64,000 nt of DNA from assembly GCA_048296855.1 (NCBI GenBank), contig CP182631.1; one strand, 5' to 3'. How positions within the stretch are numbered: the first letter of the stretch is position 1; the number at the start of each line of letters is the position of its first letter. Both the position numbers and the translations under genes were made by a program. Under the pieces are notes generated by a model. That model saw nothing but the letters and a program-made list of their open reading frames with translations. It was not told the origin of the DNA and did not search any database. The DNA comes from Pseudocolwellia sp048296855 (GTDB lineage: Bacteria > Pseudomonadota > Gammaproteobacteria > Enterobacterales > Alteromonadaceae). Positions 1 through 8,336 of the stretch are shown one piece after another.

Positions 1-1
1 T

Positions 2-613
2 CAAACCGCTGGATTAGATTACTACAACCATAATTTAGATACGTCTCCTGAGCACTACAACCAAATTATTACAACGCGTACTTATCAAGATCGCTTAGAT
101 ACTTTAGGCAATGTGCGTAAAGCCGGTATGAAAGTATGTAGTGGCGGAATTGTGGGTTTAGGTGAAGATGCTAAAGACCGTATTTCATTACTTATTCAAT
201 TAGCTAACCTATCACCACAACCTGAAAGTGTGCCAATTAACATGTTAGTTAAAGTTGAAGGTACACCATTGGCAGACGTTGATGATTTAGACCATTTCGA
301 CTTTATTCGTTGTATAGCTGTTGCGCGTATTATTATGCCGAAAAGCCATGTGCGTTTATCTGCAGGTCGTTCAGAAATGAATGAACAAATGCAAGCTATG
401 TGCTTCTTAGCTGGTGCTAACTCAATATTTTACGGTTGTAAGCTATTAACAGCAGATAACCCAGAAACCAATGCTGATGTTGCCTTGTTCAAAAAATTAG
501 GTATAAACACCGAAACGATCGATAGCATTACTGAAGAAGAGCAAGTGTTAAAAGTGAAAACTGCGGTTGTTAATCAACAAAACAGCGACATATTTTATAA
601 CGCTGCTAATTAA
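2..613 (+). CDS. bioB: Biotin synthase BioB, C-terminal part
   Basis: Radical-SAM enzyme that inserts sulfur into dethiobiotin, the last step of biotin synthesis. The window opens inside the gene; the reading frame is open from base 2, giving about 203 C-terminal residues. Visible family features are the AGLDYYNHNLDTSPE stretch, KVCSGGIVGLGE, VPINMLVKVEGTPL, and HVRLSAGR, which holds the arginine that ligates the [2Fe-2S] cluster in the E. coli enzyme. The C-terminus ends in the usual YNAA-type tail. The N-terminal CxxxCxxC motif lies outside the window. bioF follows after 16 bp, so the genes are probably co-transcribed. Confidence 0.96.
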   Translation, partial: QTAGLDYYNHNLDTSPEHYNQIITTRTYQDRLDTLGNVRKAGMKVCSGGIVGLGEDAKDRISLLIQLANLSPQPESVPINMLVKVEGTPLADVDDLDHFDFIRCIAVARIIMPKSHVRLSAGRSEMNEQMQAMCFLAGANSIFYGCKLLTADNPETNADVALFKKLGINTETIDSITEEEQVLKVKTAVVNQQNSDIFYNAAN

Positions 614-629
614 CTGAGTTGTATTTGTT

Positions 630-1769
630 TTGTCCTTCGATTTTATTCAGCAAAAATTAACGCAACAACGTGAACACGCTTTGTACCGAACAACAAAGTG
701 TGTTGAATCGCAGACTGCACGAGAAGTTAAAATAGGTGGCAAAACTTATCTTAACTTTTCATCTAACGATTATTTAGGATTAAACAATCACGCTGAAATT
801 AACAAGGCGATGCAAGAGGGTGCTGACAAATTTGGTACCTGTGCAAGTGCTTCTAGCTTAATTACTGGATATCACTATGCGCATCAATCCCTTGAAAACG
901 ATATATGTACATGGCTAAACAAACCAAAATGTTTATTATTTTCAAGTGGCTTTGCCGCGAATCAAGGTGTTTTAGATGCCTTAGGTGAGAAAAACACCAA
1001 CTATTGGTTAGACAAGCTAAGCCACGCATCGTTAATTGATGGTGCTTTAGCTTCGAAAGGCCGAACTAAACGTTTTTTGCATAACGATATGCTACAACTT
1101 GATACATTGCTAAGCTCGTCATCTGATAAAGATAATATTATTGTTTCAGAAGGCGTTTTTAGTATGGACGGTGATCAAGCTAATTTACGTTCTATTAGCG
1201 AACTCGCTAACAAGCACAAAGCGTTAACCTATATAGATGACGCACATAGCATAGGTGTAAAAGGGCTTTTAGGTGAAGGGAGTTTAAGTCAAGCGCCTTT
1301 AGATATGGTAATGGCAACCTTTGGAAAAGCCATAGCAACCAGCGGTGCTTTTGTTGTTTGCAATGACGATATTTACGAATATTTAGTTAACTTTTCTAGA
1401 CATTACATATATTCAACAGCAATGTCGCCCGCAATTGCTTGGGCAACAAAAGCCAGTATAAAACTGATCCAAAAAGAACATTGGCGTAGAGAAAAAATAA
1501 CAGAACTCAGCCATTTATTGTCTGCAACATTAAACGACGATATTGAATTAATAAAAACTGAATCTTCTATACATGCCATTGTCTTAGGTTCAGCAAGTAA
1601 AACATTAAACACGAGTGAAAAACTGAAAGAAAATGGAATTTGGGTTACCGCAATTCGTCCTCCAACCGTTGCGAATAACACATCTAGGTTACGTGTTACT
1701 ATAACTGCATCACATAATGCAAATGATATCAAATACTTAGTAAATAGTATAAACAAGGCGTATTCTTAA
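630..1769 (+). CDS. bioF: 8-amino-7-oxononanoate synthase BioF
   Basis: PLP-dependent enzyme condensing pimeloyl-ACP and alanine in the first step of biotin ring assembly. At 379 residues it has normal family length. SSNDYLG (44-50), DDAHSIGV (203-210, His contact to PLP) and FGKAIATSGA (231-240, with the PLP Schiff-base lysine K233) are visible. The start appears to be TTG at 630, because no ATG or GTG lies close upstream in frame and the N-terminus SFDFIQQKL aligns with the family. The ribosome binding site is poor. The stop overlaps the bioC start (TAATG), which indicates translational coupling. Confidence 0.95.
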   Translation: MSFDFIQQKLTQQREHALYRTTKCVESQTAREVKIGGKTYLNFSSNDYLGLNNHAEINKAMQEGADKFGTCASASSLITGYHYAHQSLENDICTWLNKPKCLLFSSGFAANQGVLDALGEKNTNYWLDKLSHASLIDGALASKGRTKRFLHNDMLQLDTLLSSSSDKDNIIVSEGVFSMDGDQANLRSISELANKHKALTYIDDAHSIGVKGLLGEGSLSQAPLDMVMATFGKAIATSGAFVVCNDDIYEYLVNFSRHYIYSTAMSPAIAWATKASIKLIQKEHWRREKITELSHLLSATLNDDIELIKTESSIHAIVLGSASKTLNTSEKLKENGIWVTAIRPPTVANNTSRLRVTITASHNANDIKYLVNSINKAYS

Positions 1770-2554
1770 TGGTTAATACCCATATTAGGGTCAACATTGC
1801 TCGTTCTTTTAGTTCAGCAACACATTCTTACGATATTTCTGCGCGTTTACAGCGTTATACTGGTAAACACCTAATGTCTAAATTACCTAACCGAACCGAT
1901 TTGAATATCGTTGATTTAGGGTGTGGAACAGGTTTTTTTACCAATATACTTGCCAGTAAATATCAGCAAGTTATTGGTGTAGACCTCTCTAAAAAAATGC
2001 TCAATTTTGCCGAAGCTAGATCAACTCATGACATTCAATGGATTGAGGCTGATGCTTACAAACTTCCTTTTGATAATAATAGTATCGACGTTATTTATTC
2101 TAATTTGATGATCCAATGGTGTAACCCATTAAGTGATCTGTTAGTTGAAATAACACGCGTACTAAAACCTGGCGGTTTATTTATTTTTAGCACCTTGGTT
2201 GATGGCACTTTGCATGAACTAAAATCATCTTGGAAACAAGTAGACGACGACAAGCATGTTATTGATTTTAAAAAAGAAGAAACATTAATACAAACGTTTG
2301 AGGATTCACCTTTTAAATTATTAGAAAACGACGTTAAAGATATTGTTTTAGAATACGAAAACGTACTTCACCTAGCCCGTGAATTAAAAGGTCTTGGTGC
2401 TAATCATGTTCCTAATAAAAATAAAAAAGGGTTAGCAGGAAAAGATAAGTGGAAAAAAATGACTAAACGCTACCAAGACTTTCAAGAACCTAGCGGTGTT
2501 TATCCTGCCACTTACTCTGCATTTTCTGGTATTGCGGTTAAATTAAATGTCTAA
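1769..2554 (+). CDS. bioC: Malonyl-ACP O-methyltransferase BioC
   Basis: SAM-dependent methyltransferase that caps malonyl-ACP so fatty-acid synthesis can build the pimeloyl chain. SAM motif I is DLGCGTG (49-55), followed by the acidic VIGVDLS strand end and the LPF/NLMIQW region typical of BioC. Length 261 aa is normal. The start overlaps the bioF stop by one base, and the 3' end overlaps bioD by 8 bp, so the three genes are one tightly coupled operon. Confidence 0.93.
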   Translation: MVNTHIRVNIARSFSSATHSYDISARLQRYTGKHLMSKLPNRTDLNIVDLGCGTGFFTNILASKYQQVIGVDLSKKMLNFAEARSTHDIQWIEADAYKLPFDNNSIDVIYSNLMIQWCNPLSDLLVEITRVLKPGGLFIFSTLVDGTLHELKSSWKQVDDDKHVIDFKKEETLIQTFEDSPFKLLENDVKDIVLEYENVLHLARELKGLGANHVPNKNKKGLAGKDKWKKMTKRYQDFQEPSGVYPATYSAFSGIAVKLNV

Positions 2555-3218
2555 TCTTTTTATTACTGCTACAGACACAGATGCGGGTAAAACATTTGTT
2601 GCCACCGCTTTAGTTAAAGCGTTAACCAATATAGGTAAAACAGTTGCTGTTTATAAACCTATTTCAGCCGGTTGCGATATTATTGAGGGTGTATTGATAA
2701 ATGAAGATGCTTTGTTGTTACAGCAAGTAGCTAATAGTGGGCAATCAATCACATCCATTAATCCTATTGCTTTTAAAGAGCCAATTGCTCCTCATATTGC
2801 GGCCCAAAAATCAGGCACAGGTATTACAGTCAATAATGTAGTAGAACATTATAAAAATGTAACCTCACTAAAAGCAGATATAACGATTACTGAAGGAGCG
2901 GGTGGTTGGCGATTACCTTTAGGTGATGGGCAGTTTTTATCTGATTTTGTTAAGCAATCTAACCAACAAGTTATTTTAGTAGTTAATATGAAGCTAGGTT
3001 GCTTAAACCATGCGGTATTAACGTATGAATCTATTTTAGCAGACGGCCTTGAATGTATTGGTTGGGTTGCTAACGCATTTGAAGGGATGAATTATTTAGA
3101 AGAAAACATAACTGAACTTTCTTCTTTATTAAAGGTTCCTATGCTTGCTCATTTAGGTAACGAAAAAACTATTGAAGATGCTGCTGAAAAATTTAACTTA
3201 TCGGTATTATCAGTTTAG
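2547..3218 (+). CDS. bioD: Dethiobiotin synthetase BioD
   Basis: ATP-dependent carboxylase that closes the ureido ring of biotin. The P-loop TDTDAGKT lies at residues 9-16, KPISAG follows the substrate lysine region, and TEGAGGW is the conserved second nucleotide segment. 223 aa matches the family. This is the last gene of the biotin operon; 365 bp further on the integron cassette array begins. Confidence 0.95.
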   Translation: MSNLFITATDTDAGKTFVATALVKALTNIGKTVAVYKPISAGCDIIEGVLINEDALLLQQVANSGQSITSINPIAFKEPIAPHIAAQKSGTGITVNNVVEHYKNVTSLKADITITEGAGGWRLPLGDGQFLSDFVKQSNQQVILVVNMKLGCLNHAVLTYESILADGLECIGWVANAFEGMNYLEENITELSSLLKVPMLAHLGNEKTIEDAAEKFNLSVLSV

Positions 3219-3337
3219 TTTTAATTTTGACCCGTAAATAACCTGCAACTTTATTTTATTGAAATAATAGCTAGTTTACCTTTCGTGCACTGTAAATAAT
3301 CAAACAAATTTTCATTATTGTGTAATTCATTTATCAG

Positions 3338-3371
3338 AACATTATTTTTTATACAAACAAAAAATAATGTT
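3338..3371. repeat. 13-bp AT-rich inverted repeat
   Basis: Perfect arms AACATTATTTTTT (3338-3350) and AAAAAATAATGTT (3359-3371) around an 8-base loop. It lies downstream of bioD and just left of the LexA box. It may act as a weak bidirectional terminator, but the stem has only one G/C pair, so this is uncertain. Confidence 0.5.
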
Positions 3372-3387
3372 TATACAACCACATCAA

Positions 3388-3405
3388 TACTGTGCTTATA
3401 TACAG
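3388..3405. promoter_or_regulatory. LexA (SOS) box
   Basis: TACTGTGCTTATATACAG contains a perfect CTGT-N8-ACAG LexA operator (3390-3405). Integron integrase promoters are commonly LexA controlled, and this site lies where such a promoter is expected, but no intI follows on either strand. The alternative is a leftover operator of uvrB, which follows bioD in E. coli. The match is seen directly; the role is inferred. Confidence 0.75.
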
Positions 3406-3491
3406 CTCGGTGTATTTCTCGCTTTCTACAACAAAGCAGGAATTTTTCCTTCTTTCACACAGCTGCTAGTGTACTTAAAAAAGTTATATTG

Positions 3492-3520
3492 TTGATATTT
3501 CGATTAAAGTGACATAATCT
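3492..3520 (+). promoter_or_regulatory. Pc-like promoter facing the cassette array
   Basis: TTGATA (3492-3497) and TAATCT (3515-3520) are separated by exactly 17 bases, a good sigma-70 promoter pointing rightward. It lies about 63 bp before the first cassette junction, the usual position of the integron cassette promoter Pc. It would transcribe the first cassettes. Confidence 0.6.
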
Positions 3521-3544
3521 AGGTTTTTAAAGTTGTTTGTAAAT

Positions 3545-3589
3545 GTTTTGTGGAAAGCGGGAAATTTGCAAACTAATAAACTGTTATAT
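3545..3589 (+). other. attI-like junction at the left end of the array
   Basis: The first cassette joins at the G/TT point of GTTATAT (3583-3589). The sequence to the left has no attC stem-loop, as expected for an attI site and unlike every other junction in the array. The short repeat AAACTAATAAACT just before the core resembles simple-site geometry. No integrase gene is adjacent, so the attI assignment is by position only. Confidence 0.55.
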
Positions 3590-3832
3590 GCACTCAAATA
3601 GTATGGTTGGTTTAGCTAAAAATGTTTTATCAAAGTTACTTTTGTTTGTGCTGCTACGGGTTTCGCTATTGTAGTTTTTCAATAGTCACTAATAAGCTTT
3701 GCCTATTTAAAAGACTTTTGTTGGCAAAGCTATTATTTCGTTCTAGTATTTGTGGGTAGCTCAATTTATAGTGTGTTTATGACTACCGTCTTTTACTTTG
3801 AATTTTTGTATTTATGTTTAGGTTTATCAGGC
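3584..3832 (+). repeat. Repeated non-coding cassette, copy 1 (type A, hairpin I)
   Basis: Body of the first cassette and first of 20 copies of the family. It begins TGCACTCAAATAG (type A). The central hairpin pairs GCTTTGCC (3696-3703) with GGCAAAGC (3723-3730). A second stem pairs GGTAG with CTACC. A one-base loss breaks the short ATG reading frame seen in some other copies. Confidence 0.85.
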
Positions 3833-3927
3833 ATATAACAAGCAATTCAACGGGACTTTTACAGCTGGCTGTGCTCGTTCCTCGCAATTATAGCCAGCAA
3901 TAAAAGCCCATTAATTGGGCGTTATAT
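3833..3927 (+). other. attC 1
   Basis: R'' ATATAAC to R' GTTATAT. Main attC type of the array, with an imperfect palindrome of arms AGCTGGCT and AGCCAGC and about 95 bp long. Confidence 0.93.
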
Positions 3928-4173
3928 GCACTCACATAGTATGGTTGGTTTAGCTAAAAATATTGTTATCAACCTTACTTTTGTAAACGCTGCTACGGGT
4001 TTCGCTATTGTAGTTTTCCAATAGTCACTAATAAGCTTTGTTGTTTTTATTACTGCGTAATGTAACAAAGCTATTATTTCGTTCTAGCATTTGTGGGTAG
4101 CTCAATTTATAGTGTGGCTATTACTACCGTCTTTTACTTCTAACTTTTGTATTTATGTTTAGGTTTATCAGGC
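3922..4173 (+). repeat. Repeated non-coding cassette, copy 2 (type A, hairpin II)
   Basis: Type A 5' end. The central hairpin is the alternative form GCTTTGTT/AACAAAGC with an inner ATTAC/GTAAT stem. A 32-codon ATG frame runs to a TAG in CAATAG, without a ribosome binding site. Confidence 0.85.
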
Positions 4174-4268
4174 ATATAACAAGCAATTCAACGGGACTTT
4201 TACAGCTGGCTGTGCTCGTCCCTCGCAATTTTAGCCAGCAATAAAAGCCCATTAATTGGGCGTTATAT
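4174..4268 (+). other. attC 2
   Basis: Main attC type, ATATAAC to GTTATAT; it ends the second copy of the repeated cassette. Confidence 0.93.
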
Positions 4269-4283
4269 GTAAAAGGAAGTATA

Positions 4284-4481
4284 GTGTCACCAAATGTTTT
4301 AGCTGACTTAATTATCAGCCTTGTTCTAATTTGTGTTGGTTTAGGGTTAATAGCTCACGGGAAAAAGCTTAAAAGTACTCCTCCTGCTAAATCTAATTTT
4401 GCTTCGCCTAATGTTTTTATCGTATTAGGTTCAATAATGTTAGTTACTCAGTTAATGGAATTGGTTAAAACGTATATGTAA
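4284..4481 (+). CDS. Small two-helix membrane protein (cassette)
   Basis: Sixty-five residues starting at GTG 4284 behind AAGGAAG, within 20 bp of the cassette junction. Two hydrophobic segments (about 4-24 and 45-62) flank a short basic loop with KKLKSTPP, which suggests an inner-membrane hairpin protein. The cassette is bounded by matching ends (GTTATATGTAAA at the start, TTTACATATAAC at the end). No family recognised and no function proposed. Confidence 0.75.
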   Translation: MSPNVLADLIISLVLICVGLGLIAHGKKLKSTPPAKSNFASPNVFIVLGSIMLVTQLMELVKTYM

Positions 4482-4486
4482 TTTAC

Positions 4487-4581
4487 ATATAACAAGCAAT
4501 TGAACGGGACTTTTACAGCTGGCTGTGCTCGTTCCTCGCAATTATAGCCAGCAATAAAAGCCCATTAATTGGGCGTTATAT
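4487..4581 (+). other. attC 3
   Basis: Main attC type (ATTGAACGGG variant of the left arm). R'' extends to TTTACATATAAC, complementary to the start of its own cassette. Confidence 0.93.
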
Positions 4582-4826
4582 GCAATTCATGAAGTAGGGT
4601 GCTTTAGCTAACAATTTGGTTATCAACTTTTACCTTTGTAAACGTTGCTATGAGTTTCGCTATTGTCGTTTTTCAATAGTCACTAATAAGCTTTGCCTTG
4701 TTAAAGAGACTTTTGTGGCAAAGCTATTATTTCGTTTTGGCAATTGTGGGTAGCTCAATTTATAGTTCATTTAAAACTACCGTCTTTTACTTTGAACTTC
4801 AGTAATTAAGTTAAAGTTTATCAGGC
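4576..4826 (+). repeat. Repeated non-coding cassette, copy 3 (type B, hairpin III)
   Basis: Type B 5' end (TGCAATTCATG...). Here the ATG frame stops within a few codons, so type B cannot encode the short peptide of type A. Hairpin form III has stem GCTTTGCC/GGCAAAGC with a different loop. Confidence 0.85.
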
Positions 4827-4922
4827 ATATAACAAGCAATTCAACGGGACTTTTACAGCTGGCTGTGCTCGTCCCTCGCAAATTATAGCCAGCAATAAAA
4901 GCCCATTAATTGGGCGTTATAT
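4827..4922 (+). other. attC 4
   Basis: Main attC type, 96 bp. Confidence 0.93.
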
Positions 4923-5168
4923 GCAATTCATGTAGTTGGGTGTTTTAGTTAAAATTGTTTTTACCAAAAGTACTTTTGTAAACGCTGCTACGGGTTTCGC
5001 TATTGTAGTTTTTCAATAGTCACTAATAAGCTTTGTTGTTTTTATTACTGCGTAATGTAACAAAGCTATTATTTCGTTCTGGTATTTGTGGGTAGCTCAA
5101 TTTATAGTGCGTTTATTACTACCGTCTTTTACTTCTAACTTTTGTATTTAAGTTCAGTTTTATCAGGC
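4917..5168 (+). repeat. Repeated non-coding cassette, copy 4 (type B, hairpin II)
   Basis: Type B start with TAGTTGGGTG, hairpin form II (GCTTTGTT/AACAAAGC). Confidence 0.85.
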
Positions 5169-5262
5169 ATATAACAAGCAATTCAACGGGACTTTTACAG
5201 CTGGCTGTTTCGTTCCTCAACATTTTAGCCAGCAATAAAAGCCCATTAATTGGGCGTTATGT
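5169..5262 (+). other. attC 5
   Basis: Main type with a shortened loop (GGCTGTTTCGTTCCTCAAC). R' is GTTATGT, supplied by the next, coding cassette. Confidence 0.92.
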
Positions 5263-5277
5263 GCCATGGAGGTTTCA

Positions 5278-5556
5278 TTGAAAGATTCAGATAATTCAGA
5301 AAGAACTTTAGCTGAAGTTGAAAAAACGTTTTATGAAACTCTGAGTAAAAATACTATTTTCTCATCTGTAAATAGATCTGCATCAGCACTTGAAAAGTTA
5401 GCTATTAATACTGAAGCTTTAACACAAGAAATAGCAAGCGCTAATGATTCATCTACAAAGTTAACTAAAAGTTTAAATCGTCTTACCTTAGCAGCCGTAA
5501 TTATTGCTGCTTGTGCGCTAGCTTTAGAAGTTATCAAAATGTGCTTAGCTAAATAG
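5278..5556 (+). CDS. Small tail-anchored-like protein (cassette)
   Basis: The probable start is TTG 5278, because ATGGAGG just upstream is an ideal ribosome binding site; the ATG at 5266 overlaps that site. The protein of about 92 aa is polar and helical for the first 65 residues (DSDNSERTLAEVEKTF...) and ends in one hydrophobic segment with a short KMCLAK tail, as in C-terminally anchored membrane proteins. No family recognised. The cassette ends match exactly (GTTATGTGC and GCACATAAC). Confidence 0.72.
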   Translation: MKDSDNSERTLAEVEKTFYETLSKNTIFSSVNRSASALEKLAINTEALTQEIASANDSSTKLTKSLNRLTLAAVIIAACALALEVIKMCLAK

Positions 5557-5557
5557 C

Positions 5558-5656
5558 ACATAACAAGCAAATAAACTGGGACACGTAACAGTTGGCTACC
5601 GTTCGTCCCTCACTATTTTAGCCAACATTACTTAGCCCGTTATTTGGGCGTTAGAG
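5558..5656 (+). other. attC 6
   Basis: ACATAAC to GTTAGAG, 99 bp, a second attC type with left arm CTGGGACACGTAACAGTTGGCT.. and right arm AGCCAAC. Confidence 0.92.
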
Positions 5657-5671
5657 TGTTAATGGAGAACT

Positions 5672-6286
5672 ATGGCAACTTGTAAAGCGTGTCATGAAGA
5701 AATACGTGATGATGCTACTGTGTGTAAACATTGTGGTCATAAAGAAAAGTTGGATGCCAATAGAGTCGGAATATACATTGGTGTTATTTTGTCTGTTATT
5801 TCCTTAGCTACAATTGCTTTTTCTACAGCGGTTAAATTATTTGAAAGTAAAAATGCAGATATTGTGGGTCAAGTCTTAAGTTTTGAAAACGATAAACTAG
5901 ATTTATCACTTTCTAACAGGGGTAAAAGCTCTGCGGTTATTTGGGATTTGACAATTACCTACCCTGAGGCAGGTAGATGTAATCAAAAGGATTATGAAGT
6001 CACAACAAGGATGGAGCTCAAGAAATCAGTTATAGAGCCCAATAAAACTATAATCGTACCTTCAAAAACCAAGGATGAAAGTTCTCTTCATATAGCGGAT
6101 ATGTCTCCTGAAGCTAGGGCTGATGAAGAGTTTAAAGATTTACTTAAATCAATGAGTTTTTGTACTGCTAAAGTTATTTATTTAGATTTCGATAATGAAT
6201 TCAAAAATAAAGAAATAGCTTTTACTTGTGCGCCATTAGCTGAGTGTATAGAACACTCTAACAAGTCGTTAAAGCAGGACAAATAA
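5672..6286 (+). CDS. Zinc-ribbon membrane-anchored protein (cassette)
   Basis: An N-terminal double CxxC zinc ribbon (C4, C7, C18, C21) is followed by one transmembrane helix (about 32-54) and a roughly 150-residue beta-rich C-terminal part, probably outside the membrane. The ATG follows AATGGAGAACT. The last residues (about ten) are encoded by the attC itself, because the frame continues through CTCTAACAAG and stops inside attC 7. The zinc ribbon resembles the zinc-ribbon_2 type of anchored bacterial proteins. Function unknown. Confidence 0.8.
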   Translation: MATCKACHEEIRDDATVCKHCGHKEKLDANRVGIYIGVILSVISLATIAFSTAVKLFESKNADIVGQVLSFENDKLDLSLSNRGKSSAVIWDLTITYPEAGRCNQKDYEVTTRMELKKSVIEPNKTIIVPSKTKDESSLHIADMSPEARADEEFKDLLKSMSFCTAKVIYLDFDNEFKNKEIAFTCAPLAECIEHSNKSLKQDK

Positions 6287-6356
6287 CAGTTGGCTTTTGC
6301 TCCTGCGTCGCTTATTTTAGCCAACATATTATTTGCCTCTTAACGAGGCGTTATAT
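6256..6356 (+). other. attC 7
   Basis: CTCTAAC to GTTATAT, 101 bp, arms AGTTGGCT/AGCCAAC. It contains the stop codon of the preceding gene. Confidence 0.92.
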
Positions 6357-6600
6357 GCACTCAAATTGTATTGTTGGTTTAGCTAAAAATATTGTTATCA
6401 AACGTACTTTTGTAAACGCTGCTACGAGTTTCGCTATTATAGTTTTTCAATGGCCACTAATAAGCTTTGCCTATTTAAAAGACTTTTGTTGGCAAAGCTA
6501 TTATTTCGTTCTGGTATTTGTGGGTAGCTCAATTTATAGTGGATTTATTACTACCGTCTTTTACTTCTGACTTTTGTATTTTAGTTTAGATTTATCAGGC
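6351..6600 (+). repeat. Repeated non-coding cassette, copy 5 (type A, hairpin I), with an open 71-codon frame
   Basis: Type A, hairpin I. Only in this copy is the usual CAATAG changed to CAATGG, which leaves a 71-codon frame open (6355-6570) starting at the ATG in the attC core. The hypothetical product would have a hydrophobic tail (YYFVLVFVGSSIYS). No ribosome binding site is seen, so I do not call a gene. Confidence 0.8.
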
Positions 6601-6695
6601 ATATAACAAGCAATTCAACGGGACTTTTACAGCTGGCTGTGCTCGTTCCTCGCAATTTTAGCCAGCAATAAAAGCCCATTAATTGGGCGTTATAT
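6601..6695 (+). other. attC 8
   Basis: Main attC type. Confidence 0.93.
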
Positions 6696-6939
6696 GCAAT
6701 TCATGTAGTAGGGTGCTTTAGCTAATAATTTGGTTATCAACTTTTACCTTTGTAAACGCTGCTACGAGTTTCGCTATTTTAGTTATTCAATAGTCACTAA
6801 TAAGCTTTGCCTATTTAAAAGACTTTGTTGGCAAAGCTATTATTTCGTTCTAGCTTTTGTGGGTAGCTCAATTTATAGTGCGTTTATTACTACCGTCTTT
6901 TACTTTGAACTTCAGTATTTATGTTCAGGTTTATCAGGC
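6690..6939 (+). repeat. Repeated non-coding cassette, copy 6 (type B, hairpin I)
   Basis: Type B start joined to hairpin form I with one T fewer in the loop. Confidence 0.85.
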
Positions 6940-7035
6940 ATATAACAAGCAATTCAACGGGACTTTTACAGCTGGCTGTGCTCGTCCCTCGCAAATTTTA
7001 GCCAGCAATAAAAGCCCATTAATTGGGCGTTATAT
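6940..7035 (+). other. attC 9
   Basis: Main attC type, 96 bp. Confidence 0.93.
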
Positions 7036-7280
7036 GCACTCAAATAGTATGGTTTGTTTAGCTAAAAATGTTTTTATCAAAAATACTTTTGTACACGTTG
7101 CTTCGGTTTCGCTATTAAGGTTTTCCAATAGTCACTAATAAGCTTTGTTGTTTTTATTACTACGTAATGTAACAAAGCTATTATTTCGTACTGGCATTTG
7201 TGGGTAGCTCAATTTATAGTGCGTTTATTACTACCATCTTTTACTAGTCGCTTGTGTATTTATGTTTAGGTTTGTCAGGC
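7030..7280 (+). repeat. Repeated non-coding cassette, copy 7 (type A, hairpin II)
   Basis: Type A start, hairpin II; one base is missing in the usually conserved CGGGTTTCGC. Confidence 0.85.
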
Positions 7281-7376
7281 ATATAACAAGCAATTCAACG
7301 GGACTTTTACAGCTGGCTGTGCTCGTCCCTCGCAAATTTTAGCCAGCAATAAAAGCCCATTAATTGGGCGTTATAT
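7281..7376 (+). other. attC 10
   Basis: Main attC type. Confidence 0.93.
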
Positions 7377-7622
7377 GCAATTCATGTAGTAGGGTGCTTT
7401 AGCTAATAATTCGGTTATTAACTTTTACTTTTGTAAACGTTGTTACGGGTTTCGCTATTTATAGTTTTCAAATAGCCACTAATAAGCTTTGCCTTGTTAA
7501 AGAGACTTTTGTGGCGAAGCTATTATTTTGTTCTGGCATTTGTGGGTAGCTCAATTTATAGTGTGATTATTACTACCGCCTTTTACTTCTAACTTTTGTA
7601 TTTAAGTTCTGATTTATCAGGC
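7371..7622 (+). repeat. Repeated non-coding cassette, copy 8 (type B, hairpin III)
   Basis: Type B, hairpin III. The 3' arm is GGCGAAGC, which keeps pairing with GCTTTGCC through a G-U wobble. Confidence 0.85.
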
Positions 7623-7718
7623 ATATAACAAGCAATTTAACGGGACTTTTACAGCTGGCTGTGCTCGTCCCTCGCAAATTTTAGCCAGCAATAAAAGCCC
7701 ATTAATTGGGCGTTATGT
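7623..7718 (+). other. attC 11
   Basis: Main attC type; R' GTTATGT belongs to the next coding cassette. Confidence 0.93.
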
Positions 7719-7733
7719 GGCAAGGGGTATTAA

Positions 7734-8228
7734 TTGATTTCTGGTGCAGTAGGAAAGATTGTCGGTCTAGTTTTAGCGCATAGCGTTTTGATTGGTAGTG
7801 AATTACAAGAAGGTGAGTTATTAGTCCCTGTTGTTACTTACCAACAAGGTGAAAACCGGTCAATTAAAACTTTTGAAGCTGACACACAAGAAGAAGCTGT
7901 TGTTCTTGGACAAGAGTTTTTAAACTCTTTATCAGATAAATCTGATAGCTGGGCTTATGTACAAGATGGCTTAATTACTCTTCCAAATGGTAATAAGCAA
8001 GACGTCTATTATATAAAAGCGTGGGCTAAAGGTATGTCAGAGCCAATGGAGTTATACCAAATGTATACAGCACAGCCTTTTACACTTATAGAAAATATTA
8101 AAGTGCTAAATTACGCTGATACAGGTTTATCAGCAGAAGATGCTGATTCATTTATCGCAGCGTTGGAACAAGGTATATATTCACATCCATCTGCTAGTAA
8201 GCAAGACCTAGAAAAGTGGTTCAAATAA
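7734..8228 (+). CDS. Hypothetical cassette protein, 164 aa
   Basis: Starts at TTG 7734 behind AAGGGG. The product is acidic and apparently soluble, with no clear signal peptide. It has an alternating beta pattern (LLVPVVTYQQ, WAYVQDGLI, VYYIKAWAKG) and a helical C-terminus (SAEDADSFIAALEQGI). No family recognised. Cassette ends match (GTTATGTGGC and GCCACATAAC). Confidence 0.75.
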   Translation: MISGAVGKIVGLVLAHSVLIGSELQEGELLVPVVTYQQGENRSIKTFEADTQEEAVVLGQEFLNSLSDKSDSWAYVQDGLITLPNGNKQDVYYIKAWAKGMSEPMELYQMYTAQPFTLIENIKVLNYADTGLSAEDADSFIAALEQGIYSHPSASKQDLEKWFK

Positions 8229-8234
8229 GTAGCC

Positions 8235-8336
8235 ACATAACAAGGGTTTTCAAGGCGGACAAATTACAGTTGGCTTTTTGTTCGTGCCTCACTTATTTTA
8301 GCCAACTGCAATTTGCCGCTTAAAACGGCGTTATAT
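8235..8336 (+). other. attC 12
   Basis: ACATAAC to GTTATAT, 102 bp; the same subtype as attC 36 (GGGTTTTCAAG... left arm). Confidence 0.92.

Noticed and set aside
3318..3512. 64-codon ORF across the left edge of the array
   Set aside because: It runs through the inverted repeat and LexA box, has no ribosome site and no protein-like composition.
3771..3800. GGGTAGCTCAATTTATAGT as a tRNA D-arm in the repeated cassette
   Set aside because: It resembles GTAGCTCAGTTGGTAGAG, but no acceptor, anticodon or T-arm can be drawn around it.
6730..7138. Two overlapping ORFs in repeated cassettes
   Set aside because: They use different frames of the same repeat in neighbouring copies and are broken in the other copies; chance frames of a non-coding element.
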